A stretch of DNA of 64,000 nucleotides from Anaerolineae bacterium (lineage in GTDB: Bacteria > Chloroflexota > Anaerolineae > Anaerolineales > Villigracilaceae): positions 1 through 64,000 of the forward strand of contig JAJPIZ010000045.1 in the NCBI GenBank assembly GCA_021324435.1. Reading direction: 5' to 3'. Positions within the stretch are counted from its first letter, which is position 1; each line of letters opens with the position of its first letter. Under the pieces are notes generated by a model, which did no database searches, was not told where the DNA came from, and saw nothing but the letters and a program-made list of their open reading frames with translations. The translations under genes and the position numbers were made by a program. Of this stretch, positions 8,041 to 16,493 are shown one piece after another.

Positions 8041-9192
8041 TTAATCTGCGCGCAAATGCCGCGCCAGCGCCACCATTTGCTGGGCAGTTTCTTTTAGGAT
8101 AATCGAGGCAGTATCGTTGGGGAATTTGAATGTGAGCGGTTGATGCTGATTGTTGGCAAGGGCAAAGTTCCCGCCCAAATAAGGCACAGCGGTCTTGATC
8201 TCGATCCCGATGATTTTTTCCGCTTCCACCTTGGTCAATCCTTCAAGGCCAACAGCGCGATTCAAAATTGTATACACCGCGGTGGAATGCACGCCTTTCG
8301 ACTGCAAATAATCCCAAACGGTCTTTGTGAGGCGAACCGTGCTCAAATCTGTGCTGACGATCATGGCGATCAGATCGGCGTGTTCGATCAACGGCAGGCT
8401 GATGCGCGAGAGCGAACGTCCGAGATCAATCAATACGAAATCATATGCTTCTTTGAGAGCACGGATGATGTCACCGATTCGCCCAACTTTGAGTTCATTC
8501 CCGCGTTCGGGGTCTGGCGAGCCGGCAATCAAATGAAATTTCCAGGCCGCCATCTCGGTCAGGCTATCGCGAAAAAAATCAGGCCCTGTTTCAGTGGCCG
8601 GCAAATCGCAAATCGTGACGAGATTTTGATTGCCTTCATAGCCGACGATTTCGGCGATGGAGCCGATGGGCAGGACAAGGTCCACCACGACAACGCGGGC
8701 CTCCGGCTGGTTATGCGCGATGTTCATGGCAATGTTGGCGCACAGAGAAGATGTACCTGTCCCGCCTTTGGCGCTGAGGAAAGCAATCTGCAAGCCGCCC
8801 TCTTTGGCCGCGGCCGCGGTATTTCCGAGCAGGCGGCCCACGGTCTCAATCAGTGCAGGGACGGCCTGCGCGGTCTTGATCAGATATTCATTGAACCCCG
8901 CGTCCATGCAGGAACGCGAACGCGCGGGTTGCGCATCACTGCTCAATGCGATGAGAGGTATTTTGGATGTGCGTACATCGGAACGCAGACGGGCAGCCAG
9001 GTCTTCCCCTTTTAAGTCCGCGATGACCGGATCAACCACTATGACCTCGGGCCGGTCGCGCCAGGCAACGATCAACCCCTCTTTCCCCGAGGCGGCCTGA
9101 AGAATTTGATATCCCGCTTTCTGCAGAGCCGCCGCGACAAAGTTGCGGCTGGCTGTATCTGCATCAACGACGAGAATTTTATTCCCGGCCAT
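8041..9192 (-). CDS. cpaE: CpaE-like protein: receiver domain fused to MinD/ParA-type ATPase
   Basis: 383 residues. Residues 4-120 form a CheY-like receiver with the acceptor position at Asp54 (VVDPVIADL) and Lys107. Residues 135-383 form a MinD/ParA-type ATPase with a deviant Walker A AKGGTGTSS (141-149), in which the second signature lysine is absent, as in many CpaE/TadZ proteins. CpaE/TadZ places the pilus machine at its cellular site. It sits between the response regulator and the small protein that precedes CpaF, with TAGGAGA as ribosome-binding site. A second, separate CpaE-like gene lies at 45 kb. Confidence 0.85.
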   Translation of the reverse strand: MAGNKILVVDADTASRNFVAAALQKAGYQILQAASGKEGLIVAWRDRPEVIVVDPVIADLKGEDLAARLRSDVRTSKIPLIALSSDAQPARSRSCMDAGFNEYLIKTAQAVPALIETVGRLLGNTAAAAKEGGLQIAFLSAKGGTGTSSLCANIAMNIAHNQPEARVVVVDLVLPIGSIAEIVGYEGNQNLVTICDLPATETGPDFFRDSLTEMAAWKFHLIAGSPDPERGNELKVGRIGDIIRALKEAYDFVLIDLGRSLSRISLPLIEHADLIAMIVSTDLSTVRLTKTVWDYLQSKGVHSTAVYTILNRAVGLEGLTKVEAEKIIGIEIKTAVPYLGGNFALANNQHQPLTFKFPNDTASIILKETAQQMVALARHLRAD

Positions 9193-9200
9193 CAGGTCTC

Positions 9201-9899
9201 CTACGCTGATTCAATAGGCGGCATCAGATAGCCCAACCCTGAACGCGTGACAATGTGGTGCGGATTATGCGCGTCGTTCTCCAATTTTTGTCTCAGACGG
9301 GCAATGCTGACCCATAGAATTTCTTTATCGCCTTTATATTCAGGACCCCACACGCTGGTCAATAATTCTTCCGAGGTGAGTATCTTGCCGATGTTATGAG
9401 CAAATTGCAAAAGCAAACGATATTCGGTGGCAGAAAGCGAAACGGGCTGGTCATCTTTCCATACTTCGGCGCGGGCAAAATCTATCTTGAGGTTTTCGTG
9501 GGAGAAGAAGCGTTCCTGTCCGTGATCGGCGGGGGTCTGAGCGCGGCGCAGGACGGCGCGTACGCGCGCCAAAAGTTCGGTGGCAGAAAAAGGCTTGACG
9601 AGATAGTCATCCGCTCCGAGGTCCAGGCCTTTGACGCGGTCTTGTTCCTCGCCTTTGGCTGTCAACATGATGATCGGCACATTGGAGAATTCGCGAATGC
9701 GCTGACAGGTCCCGAAGCCGTCGAGGCGAGGCATCATCACATCCAGCAAAACGAGGTCAACGGGCTGGCCGGAAAAGACATCAATCGCTTGAAGACCGTC
9801 CGCGGCAGAGACGACCATGTAGCCTTCCGTTTTCAGGTTGGCCTCCAGCAAGCGCAGGTAGCGAGGTTCATCGTCAACGATCAAGATGCGCTTGGACAT
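9201..9899 (-). CDS. OmpR/PhoB-type response regulator
   Basis: 232 residues: receiver domain with the phospho-acceptor Asp53 (LVLLDVMMPRLDG) and Lys103 region (DYLVKPF), then a winged-helix DNA-binding domain (about 130-230) ending RLRQKLENDAHNPHHIVTRSGLGYLM. The start at MSKRILIVDD is fixed by a strong AAAGGAGGA seven bases upstream; a longer frame to 10004 lacks similarity. It lies directly downstream of two histidine kinases and upstream of the CpaE-like gene, so it probably receives phosphate from one or both and may control the pilus-type cluster. Confidence 0.92.
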   Translation of the reverse strand: MSKRILIVDDEPRYLRLLEANLKTEGYMVVSAADGLQAIDVFSGQPVDLVLLDVMMPRLDGFGTCQRIREFSNVPIIMLTAKGEEQDRVKGLDLGADDYLVKPFSATELLARVRAVLRRAQTPADHGQERFFSHENLKIDFARAEVWKDDQPVSLSATEYRLLLQFAHNIGKILTSEELLTSVWGPEYKGDKEILWVSIARLRQKLENDAHNPHHIVTRSGLGYLMPPIESA

Positions 9900-9924
9900 G
9901 ACTCCTCCTTTTGAGAAATCCGAA

Positions 9925-11115
9925 TCAAATTTTTGGATCTGCAGGCAGTTCAATGAAAAAAGTAGTGCCCTGATCCAGAATAGACTCTGCCCAAATCTTA
10001 CCATGATGCGCCAAAATTATCTGCTTGCAAATATAGAGGCCGAGGCCGGTGCCGGTGACGGTCCGCTCGCCGGGAACGCGATAAAAACGTTCGAAGACGA
10101 AAGGCAGGTAATCTTCCGGGATGCCAGGCCCGCGGTCGGAGAAGGCCACACGCAAACTTTTGGCGCCGCGACGGATGGAAATCATCAGGGGCGAGTCCGG
10201 CGCATATTTTATGGCGTTACTGAACAAATTTTCAAAGACCTGTGAAAGCCGCACGGTATCGCCGAGGATGGGGGGGACGACGTCGAAATCGAACGTCACT
10301 TTCAGGGCAGTGTGATGCGTGTGGACGCGCGTGGCTACGTCGCGAATCAGCGCGTCGAGTCGCAGAGGCTGGAATTTAAATTGCAAGGTCTTGCTCTGCA
10401 AACGCGCGGACTCCAGCATATTCTCGATCAGGTGTGTGAGGCGGTCGGCTTCATCGTCAATGATCGCCAGGAATTCGCGCTGGGTTTTTTCATCCCATTT
10501 GGTGTCTTCGCGAAGAAGACTGGTGCTGTAACCTTTGATAAAACCGAGAGGCGTGCGCAGTTCATGCGAAATAGTGGACACGAAGTCGTCCTGCAGGCGC
10601 ATCTGGCGTTGCACCGACTCGAGGTCAATGCGCGCCTCCTGCAACGCTTTCGATTCAAGCAGGGAGGCCGTAACCGCCGCAATGATCGCGGCCATGCGGA
10701 TGTGAACCGGCGAATAGTGCGGCCCGCCAAAACGGACAAAGATCAACGCGCCGCTCAAGCGGCCGGCGATGAAAAGCGGCAGTCCGACCAAAAAAGGCAG
10801 GTCAAGGCGATCTGTATCGAGGTGCGACCCCGGCTCATAGATGACCATTTCCTTTTTGTTGATGACCTCCCCCGCGAAGCCCTCGCCCCAGCTTACATCC
10901 GCTTCACCATGTTTACCGCGCCCCACCGCGCGCGCGTAGACCACATCGAGGCCGACACCGCCCGAATCGATCATATACACCGCGACGTTATCGTAAACAA
11001 ACTCCTCGCGCAAAGAAGCGAGGAGCGTATCCAGCGCGGCTTTCCAATCTGTTTTGCCATTAACATTTTGCAGGATGGAATAAACAAGGTCGAGAGTCCT
11101 GGCATCAACCGACAT
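9925..11115 (-). CDS. Sensor histidine kinase with GAF domain
   Basis: 396 residues, no transmembrane segments, so a soluble sensor. GAF domain at about 20-155, a short coiled linker, HisKA with the phospho-acceptor His184 in FVSTISHELRTPL, then a HATPase_c domain with the N box (LFSNAIKYAP), G1 (DRGPGIPEDYLPFVF) and GTGLGLYICKQI. Two bases after the stop of the second kinase gene, and followed by the OmpR-type regulator, which is its likely partner. The GAF ligand is unknown. Confidence 0.92.
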   Translation of the reverse strand: MSVDARTLDLVYSILQNVNGKTDWKAALDTLLASLREEFVYDNVAVYMIDSGGVGLDVVYARAVGRGKHGEADVSWGEGFAGEVINKKEMVIYEPGSHLDTDRLDLPFLVGLPLFIAGRLSGALIFVRFGGPHYSPVHIRMAAIIAAVTASLLESKALQEARIDLESVQRQMRLQDDFVSTISHELRTPLGFIKGYSTSLLREDTKWDEKTQREFLAIIDDEADRLTHLIENMLESARLQSKTLQFKFQPLRLDALIRDVATRVHTHHTALKVTFDFDVVPPILGDTVRLSQVFENLFSNAIKYAPDSPLMISIRRGAKSLRVAFSDRGPGIPEDYLPFVFERFYRVPGERTVTGTGLGLYICKQIILAHHGKIWAESILDQGTTFFIELPADPKI

Positions 11116-11117
11116 AA

Positions 11118-12176
11118 CTAACCCCTTTGTTTTTTCTTTTTGTCTTCCGTCACAGCCAAAAGCGGAAACTTGAACGTCGTACCGCGGCCCTCCGTTGAGT
11201 TTACATCAAGCATCGAACCGTGCGCTTCCACAATCTGCCGAACCAGTGAAAGACCCAGCCCGGTCCCGCCTGCTTTGCGCGTGGACGAACCGTCCAATTG
11301 ATGAAACGGCTCGAAGATTTCGCCGAGACGATTGGCCGGGATTCCAATGCCGGTATCTGTAATGGAGATCATCACCAGATTGGCGCCTTCTTCTTTCAGA
11401 CTCACGATCACGCGTCCACCGGATGGCGTGAACTTGACTGCGTTATCCAGAAGTTGATTCAGCACCCAGCTGATCTTTTCCGGGTCGCCCTGGACGAGGG
11501 GTACTTTTTCATCGGCCACAATGCCGACCTCCACCCCGCGCTCTTCCGCTTTTTGCAAAGCCGTCTTGACCGCCACACTCGCCAGGCGTTGAACATCAAT
11601 GGATTCCTGTTTCACACTCATCTCACCATGCGTGGCTAGTGAGAACATGATCAGGTCTTCAATCAAATTTTCCAAACGGTCTGACGCTCTCTGGCTAACT
11701 TGCATCGCATGGCGTTGTTCATCGGACAGCGGGCCAAGCGACTCGGTTACCATCAACTCAAGATAACCTTTGATGTGAGTCAATGGGGTGCGCAATTCAT
11801 GTGAAATGTTCGCTACAAAGTTGGCTTTCATCTGGCTCAACTCGGAGAGACGTTCCAAAGCCTGTTGCAATTCCGCGGTGCGTTCTTCGACACGGCGTTC
11901 CAGGTTGCGATTCGCCGCCTGCAGGGCCGAGCGCAATTGGATGATCTGTTCTGTCACGGCCTGGTCGAGCACAGGACGCTCGATCAATTTAAGGTCAAGC
12001 AAAGCCTGACCAAGCAGATAGGGCGTGCCCTGAGCCATTTGCTCTTCCTGATAAGCCAGGGCCTTTTGCAGATCCAGTTCGCTGATGTGCCCGCTACGCA
12101 CCAAAGCCTCCCCAAGTTTTGGCACAAGCATTTCAGGAGTCAATAACGGCAGTGGTTTGGTCTTCACGATCAGCAT
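11118..12176 (-). CDS. Histidine kinase with type II secretion ATPase-like N-terminal domain
   Basis: 352 residues. Residues 15-80 (LGEALVRSGHISELDLQKALAYQEEQ... LGQALLDLKLI) resemble the MshEN/GspE N-terminal domain, a module known to bind c-di-GMP or to dock in secretion ATPases. A coiled coil follows (80-115), then HisKA with His126 in FVANISHELRTPL, and HATPase_c with LLDNAVKFTP and GTGLGLSLVRQI. Soluble. First gene of the kinase-kinase-regulator-CpaE-CpaF run. GGAGA lies only one base before the ATG, so a GTG three codons downstream is an alternative start. Confidence 0.88.
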   Translation of the reverse strand: MLIVKTKPLPLLTPEMLVPKLGEALVRSGHISELDLQKALAYQEEQMAQGTPYLLGQALLDLKLIERPVLDQAVTEQIIQLRSALQAANRNLERRVEERTAELQQALERLSELSQMKANFVANISHELRTPLTHIKGYLELMVTESLGPLSDEQRHAMQVSQRASDRLENLIEDLIMFSLATHGEMSVKQESIDVQRLASVAVKTALQKAEERGVEVGIVADEKVPLVQGDPEKISWVLNQLLDNAVKFTPSGGRVIVSLKEEGANLVMISITDTGIGIPANRLGEIFEPFHQLDGSSTRKAGGTGLGLSLVRQIVEAHGSMLDVNSTEGRGTTFKFPLLAVTEDKKKKQRG

Positions 12177-12202
12177 TCTCCAAGCGAGCCAACGATTGAC
12201 TA

Positions 12203-13813
12203 TTACTCTTTATAAACCCATTCGCCGTTGACCATTGTAGCAGAAGAATAACAATCTTTCACTTCGTGCGGATCGAGAATAAACGGGTCTTTGTTCGGGA
12301 CAATAAGATCGGCGACGAAACCCGGAGCCAATTTGCCCTGACGGTTTTCCGCGTACGCCGCGTATGCCGCCCCGAGCGTAAAACCTTCGATAGCCTCCTG
12401 CAGAGTCAGGCGTTGTTCGAGATGCCAGCCATTGGGTCCGGGCGAACCGTCCGCCCGTCGACGCGTGACCGCCGCGTGGATTCCCCAGAACGGATTTGGC
12501 GATTCGACCGGTGCATCCGAGCCGAAGGCCACGTGCGCGCCCGCATCCAGTTGAGTCCGCAGGGCATACGCGAGCGAAGTACGCGCGCCCCAATATTTAT
12601 CCGCCATCAACATGTCAGACGTGGCATGGATGGGTTGCATGGAAGCCACAACATTCAACGTTGCGAGCCGCGTGACATCATCAGGATGAAGTACCTGCAC
12701 ATGTTCAATGCGGTGACGAAGATGCGGCAAGCCTTTTTCAGATTCGTATTTTCGCAATTGCTCATACGCGTTCAACACTTCGTGATTGGCGCGATCGCCA
12801 ATGGCATGAACGGTCATGCCGAGGCCCACATCTGCGGCATGACGACCATATTCAAAGAGTTGTTCGCCATCCATATTGAGAATGCCTTTGTTATCCGGCT
12901 CGCCTTCATACGCCTGGAACATAGCCGCGGTGCGCGGACCGAGCGCGCCGTCCATGAAGGCCTTGACCGATCCGATGCGAAGCCAGTCATCGCCGAAGCC
13001 GGTGCGCAGGCCAAGGTCAAATGCTTGATTGAGCAATTCGACAGGAATATTTTTCGTGACGCGCAATTTCAACTTGCCCTGCGCGTGCAATTGTTGTAAC
13101 GCCATGAACGAATCGCGGCGATCAAAATCATGCACGCCCGTCAGTCCCATCTTCCACAAAATGGGCTGAGCTTTTTCCATGGCGTGTGCGATTTCATCAA
13201 TCGTCGGCGCGGGGAGAGCCTGATGGATCAGTTCCATCGCAGATTCCAACAGGATTCCGGTCAGGGCGCCGCGCGAATCGCGTTGAAGCTGGCCATTGAC
13301 CGGGTCCGGTAAAGAGGCGGTGATGCCAGCCAGTTTCATCGCCGCGCTGTTAGCCCATCCCGCGTGCAGTGATTTGGCAGTCAGATAAACAGGATTGCTC
13401 GGCGAGATTTGATCGAGGTCCGAGGCGGTCGGCCAGTTGCCCTCACTCCCAGTCTCTCTCCGATTGGGAGAGAGAGGCCACGCGTTTTGATTCCAACCGT
13501 GACCCAAAATCCATTCACCCGCCTTTGCTTTTTCGACGCGCGCTTTCACGCGCCGCAGACATTCTTCGAGCGTGTCGGTTTCGCAATCAATCTTTTGCAA
13601 GCCAAGCGAATAATATTGAAAATGCAGATGTGCATCAGTAAGCCCGGGCAGGACAGCGCGGCCGCGCAAATCTTCCTTTTCGGCGCGATCAAATTCGCGC
13701 AGAAGTTCATCGCCGCCGACCGCGATAATTTCACCGTGATCAATGGCGATGGCTGTTGCATTTGGTCTCGATTTATCGAACGTATAAATTTTTGCGTTGT
13801 GAAGAATCTTCAT
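12203..13813 (-). CDS. Amidohydrolase, YtcJ-like, with an in-frame repeat
   Basis: 536 residues of the amidohydrolase 3 (YtcJ/exoenzyme regulatory AepA-like) family. Metal-binding HLH in LPGLTDAHLHF (residues 55-65), later HAIGDRANHEVL, RIEHVQ and the FGSDAPVESPNPF end support a metal-dependent hydrolase of the urease superfamily acting on an amide or cyclic amide. Residues about 112-125 (PLSPNRRETGSEGN) are encoded by a palindromic repeat inserted in frame after GHGWNQNAW. Its start overlaps the parB stop by four bases (ATGA), so it is co-translated with parB. Cytoplasmic; substrate not known. Confidence 0.88.
   Translation of the reverse strand: MKILHNAKIYTFDKSRPNATAIAIDHGEIIAVGGDELLREFDRAEKEDLRGRAVLPGLTDAHLHFQYYSLGLQKIDCETDTLEECLRRVKARVEKAKAGEWILGHGWNQNAWPLSPNRRETGSEGNWPTASDLDQISPSNPVYLTAKSLHAGWANSAAMKLAGITASLPDPVNGQLQRDSRGALTGILLESAMELIHQALPAPTIDEIAHAMEKAQPILWKMGLTGVHDFDRRDSFMALQQLHAQGKLKLRVTKNIPVELLNQAFDLGLRTGFGDDWLRIGSVKAFMDGALGPRTAAMFQAYEGEPDNKGILNMDGEQLFEYGRHAADVGLGMTVHAIGDRANHEVLNAYEQLRKYESEKGLPHLRHRIEHVQVLHPDDVTRLATLNVVASMQPIHATSDMLMADKYWGARTSLAYALRTQLDAGAHVAFGSDAPVESPNPFWGIHAAVTRRRADGSPGPNGWHLEQRLTLQEAIEGFTLGAAYAAYAENRQGKLAPGFVADLIVPNKDPFILDPHEVKDCYSSATMVNGEWVYKE
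13438..13480. repeat. In-frame palindromic repeat inside the amidohydrolase gene
   Basis: Hairpin ctctctcc-gattg-ggagagag flanked by the ccctcact segment of the same repeat family found at 31.86, 49.4 and 52.0 kb (CCCTCACCCC..CTCTCC type). Its length keeps the frame open and adds about 14 residues to the protein. Confidence 0.75.
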
Positions 13814-14655
13814 AACAGCTTTTCCAGGATGCCGTCCAATTCTTCATCTGAATAATAATAGATGGTGAGCGCGCCGCCCTTCTTGCCGTGTTTCAACGCG
13901 ACTTTGGTTCCGAGACTCGAACGCAGACGACGTTCAATGTCGTTCACGTTCGGACTTCGAGCGGGTTTCTTTTTCGACGCAGGTTTCTGCCCCCCAAGTT
14001 TTCGCGCCAATGCTTCGGTCTGACGGACGCTCATATCAATGTTGACGACGGTGCGCAACGCGGCTTCCTGCGCCTTCGCAGAATTCAAAGCGAGCAACGC
14101 GCGCGCGTGACCCTCGGTGATCTTGCCGTCCACCAAAGCCTGCTTCACCGCAGATGAAGCATCCAGCAGGCGAAGTGTGTTGGTCACAGCCACACGGCTT
14201 TTGCCCACACGCGATGCAACTGCTTCATGGGAAAGCCCAAACTCTTTGACGAGACTATGATACGCCTCGGCTTCTTCGATGGCGTTCAAGTCCGCGCGTT
14301 GGACGTTTTCGATTAAGGCCAGTTCGAGCAATTGCTGATCGCTTGCGTTGCGGACAACGACCGGCACGGTCCGCAACCCGGCGCGACGGGCGGCCTGCCA
14401 GCGACGTTCACCGGCGATCAGGGTGTACCTGCCTCCAGCGGCGGGCGCGACGATCAAGGGTTGGATGACACCGTGTTCGCGGATCGAGGCGACCAGTTCT
14501 TCGAGTTCGCTTTCTTTGAAGTTCTGGCGCGGCTGACGAGGATTGCGCTGAATCGAATCCAGCGCGACCTGCGCCACGCCCGCTTCGCTCACCGCGGAGG
14601 ATCCCACGGGGATGAGGGCATCGAGTCCTTTGCCGAGACCGGTACGTTGAGGCAT
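13810..14655 (-). CDS. parB: Chromosome partitioning protein ParB
   Basis: 281 residues. Starts at MPQRTGLGKGLDALIP, the classic ParB opening; upstream codons in the same frame are repeat-derived. The CTP-binding motifs GERRWQA and ENVQR are intact, followed by the helix-turn-helix for parS (LSHEAVASRVGKSRVAVTNTLR) and a basic linker before the C-terminal dimer domain (IYYYSDEELDGILEKL). ParB clamps on parS sites near the origin and works with ParA and SMC. It lies 80 bases after parA and overlaps the amidohydrolase start. Confidence 0.95.
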   Translation of the reverse strand: MPQRTGLGKGLDALIPVGSSAVSEAGVAQVALDSIQRNPRQPRQNFKESELEELVASIREHGVIQPLIVAPAAGGRYTLIAGERRWQAARRAGLRTVPVVVRNASDQQLLELALIENVQRADLNAIEEAEAYHSLVKEFGLSHEAVASRVGKSRVAVTNTLRLLDASSAVKQALVDGKITEGHARALLALNSAKAQEAALRTVVNIDMSVRQTEALARKLGGQKPASKKKPARSPNVNDIERRLRSSLGTKVALKHGKKGGALTIYYYSDEELDGILEKLL

Positions 14656-14681
14656 TATGTCTCCTTCATCGTTCCTCGTAA

Positions 14682-14723
14682 GGGCGGAGCGTTGCTCCAC
14701 CCTGGGCACAGCGGCGCTGTGCC
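14682..14723. repeat. Two adjacent hairpins in the parA-parB gap
   Basis: First hairpin ggagcgttgctcc (14685-14697), then gggcacagcggcgctgtgcc (14704-14723). The second shares its design with the hairpin at 42431-42452. They fill most of the 80 bases between parA and parB and would be in their shared mRNA. Confidence 0.7.
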
Positions 14724-14735
14724 TCTACGCGTTTA

Positions 14736-15515
14736 TCAATTATGAGCCTTCACCCCATCGCCCTTCAGCACTTCTTTCGCCAGCGCCTCGTAGGCCTGCG
14801 CGCCAGCGGAGGTCGGCGCGTAGGCCGAGATGGGAAGTCCATACGAGGGCGCTTCGGCGAGGCGAATACTGCGCGGCACGACCGATTTGAAAACCTGATT
14901 CGGAAAGTGTTTGTTGACTTCCTTCACCACATCGGTCGCAAGATTCGTTCGAGGGTCGAACATCGTCAGGATCACGCCGCGCACTTTCAGGTCCGGGAAA
15001 AGAGCCGAGCGGACGCGTTGAATCGTCTGCGTCAGTTGGCCGAGTCCCTCCAGCGCGAGATATTCGCATTGAACGGGAACCAGCACACCGTCCTTCGCGG
15101 CCACCAATCCATTGACCGTGAGAAGTCCAAGTGAAGGTGGGCAATCAATCAAAATGTAATCGTAACGCGAGGCAAGCGGATCAATGGCTTTCCTGAGGCG
15201 CGTTTCGCGCGCCAATTCTTCAACGAGTTCGACTTCCGCGCCAGCCAGCGCGGGAGAGGACGGAAGCAAGGCGAGTTTGAGGCGTTCATTCAAAAGGATG
15301 AACGGGGCGGCGGCGCTTCCGAGCAGGGCCTCATACGTGCCGCCGTTAACCAGGGATTTGTCCACGCCGAGGCAGGAGGTGGCGTTGGCCTGCGGGTCGA
15401 GGTCCACAACGAGGACGCGCTGACCGAACTGCGCCAGGTACGCGCCGAGATTGATGGCGGTGGTGGTTTTTCCCACGCCGCCTTTTTGATTGACGAGGGT
15501 ATAAATGCGGGCCAC
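14736..15515 (-). CDS. parA: Chromosome partitioning ATPase ParA
   Basis: 259 residues. Opens (M)ARIYTLVNQKGGVGKTTT, with the deviant Walker A KGGVGKTT complete, then DLDPQANAT and DCPPSLGLLTVNGL. ParA is the nucleoid-bound ATPase that moves ParB-parS complexes. The start is a GTG at 15515 with GGAGGT seven bases upstream; the G of that GTG is also the last base of the pfkB TAG stop, so translation is coupled. Longer frames upstream run through the sugar kinase gene and are not credible. Confidence 0.95.
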   Translation of the reverse strand: MARIYTLVNQKGGVGKTTTAINLGAYLAQFGQRVLVVDLDPQANATSCLGVDKSLVNGGTYEALLGSAAAPFILLNERLKLALLPSSPALAGAEVELVEELARETRLRKAIDPLASRYDYILIDCPPSLGLLTVNGLVAAKDGVLVPVQCEYLALEGLGQLTQTIQRVRSALFPDLKVRGVILTMFDPRTNLATDVVKEVNKHFPNQVFKSVVPRSIRLAEAPSYGLPISAYAPTSAGAQAYEALAKEVLKGDGVKAHN

Positions 15516-16363
15516 TAGAAAACCTCCATGAGGCATTCGTTGATTTCTTTTTGAGTAGGGATGCTCTCCAACCCCACACGCGTGACCGAGCGCGCCGCGA
15601 GTTGAGTCGCGAAGCGCGCCGCTTCCCATGGATCGTGCGTTTTGTAGAGTCGGATGAAAAACGCGGCGGCGTAAATATCGCCCGCGCCGGTCGCGTCCAC
15701 TTCTTCCAATTGCGGAGCGTGAAAGCGACGTCGGTCGCCGTTCCAATACAACACCGAGCCTGCCGGGCCTTCGGTGACCGCGAGAACGCGGGTTTGGTGC
15801 GCCATGGATTCGATCAACTCTTCATCGCCGTTTACATCGTCGCGGCTGATGACCACCGCGCCAGCCTGCGGTAAAAGAGTTTCAGCCGATTCCCATTTGC
15901 ATGGAACAACTTCTCCTGCATCATTCCAAGTTCGCATCCAGCCTTGCGGCGTGACGCCGATCATCGAAGAAGAAAAGTATTTGGGCAGTTGAGAAACCAA
16001 TTCCTGCGCCACCGGGCCGAGATGAATGATGGACGAAGTACGCCAGGCATCCGGCACGACATCAAACAAGATACGCGCGGCGGGATGATGGACAATCTGT
16101 TTTCGCGCGCCATCCAGATAAATATTTTCAAACGTCGTTGTATGTGAGGAAGGGGCGCGAACAATCGGGATGCCATCCAACGCTTGTAAAGGAGTCCGCT
16201 CACTCGCCGCCGTCACAATGCCGACGCGCAAGCCCAGCGCGTGTGCCGTCAGCGCAGAGAAAGTCGCCGTGCCGCCGAGCCGCGGGCCTTCGGATGCAAG
16301 ATCTTCGGTGACATGACCGATGACAAGATAATCCACTGGCTCGAGCGGCGCGAGGAAGGACAT
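15515..16363 (-). CDS. PfkB-family carbohydrate/nucleoside kinase
   Basis: 282 residues with the PfkB (ribokinase) fold: GGTATFSALTAHALG near the N-terminus and the catalytic signature DATGAGDIYAAAFF near the C-terminus (Asp of GAGD as base). It phosphorylates a sugar, nucleoside or related alcohol; the substrate is not evident. The start MSFLAPLEPVDYLVIG is preferred over an upstream ATG. There is no ribosome-binding site, but a perfect TATAAT ends six bases before the ATG, so the mRNA is probably leaderless. Its stop is fused to the parA start, an unusual partner for parAB. Confidence 0.82.
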   Translation of the reverse strand: MSFLAPLEPVDYLVIGHVTEDLASEGPRLGGTATFSALTAHALGLRVGIVTAASERTPLQALDGIPIVRAPSSHTTTFENIYLDGARKQIVHHPAARILFDVVPDAWRTSSIIHLGPVAQELVSQLPKYFSSSMIGVTPQGWMRTWNDAGEVVPCKWESAETLLPQAGAVVISRDDVNGDEELIESMAHQTRVLAVTEGPAGSVLYWNGDRRRFHAPQLEEVDATGAGDIYAAAFFIRLYKTHDPWEAARFATQLAARSVTRVGLESIPTQKEINECLMEVF

Positions 16364-16369
16364 GAACAA

Positions 16370-16375
16370 ATTATA
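16370..16375 (-). promoter_or_regulatory. -10 box for the pfkB-parA-parB unit
   Basis: TATAAT on the minus strand, six bases from the ATG at 16363, so transcription should start at or next to the start codon. No convincing -35 box. It lies next to a palindromic repeat and marks a break between the jag operon and the par operon. Confidence 0.6.
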
Positions 16376-16398
16376 CCGTGATAAAACGCGGTAATCTT

Positions 16399-16478
16399 TT
16401 AAACACAAAGGACACGAAGGTCACTAAGAAGAAGGCGGAATGCTCTTTCCTTTGTGCACTTTGTGCCCGTTTTGTTTA
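16399..16478. repeat. Interspersed palindromic repeat, family A, copy 2
   Basis: Left arm 16399-16428 (ttaaacacaaaggacacgaa...) and right arm 16448-16478 (...tgcccgttttgtttaa) are imperfect inverted copies. It fills the gap between jag and the pfkB start. Confidence 0.8.
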
Positions 16479-16493
16479 ATTTTTGTATGTCTT

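Noticed and set aside
12266-13099. A 277-codon frame antisense to the amidohydrolase
   Set aside because: The amidohydrolase is complete and has family motifs; the antisense frame has none.
14682-14723. Palindromes next to parB as possible parS
   Set aside because: Neither resembles the conserved parS palindrome (TGTTTCACGTGAAACA); one of them recurs at 42.4 kb as a dispersed hairpin.
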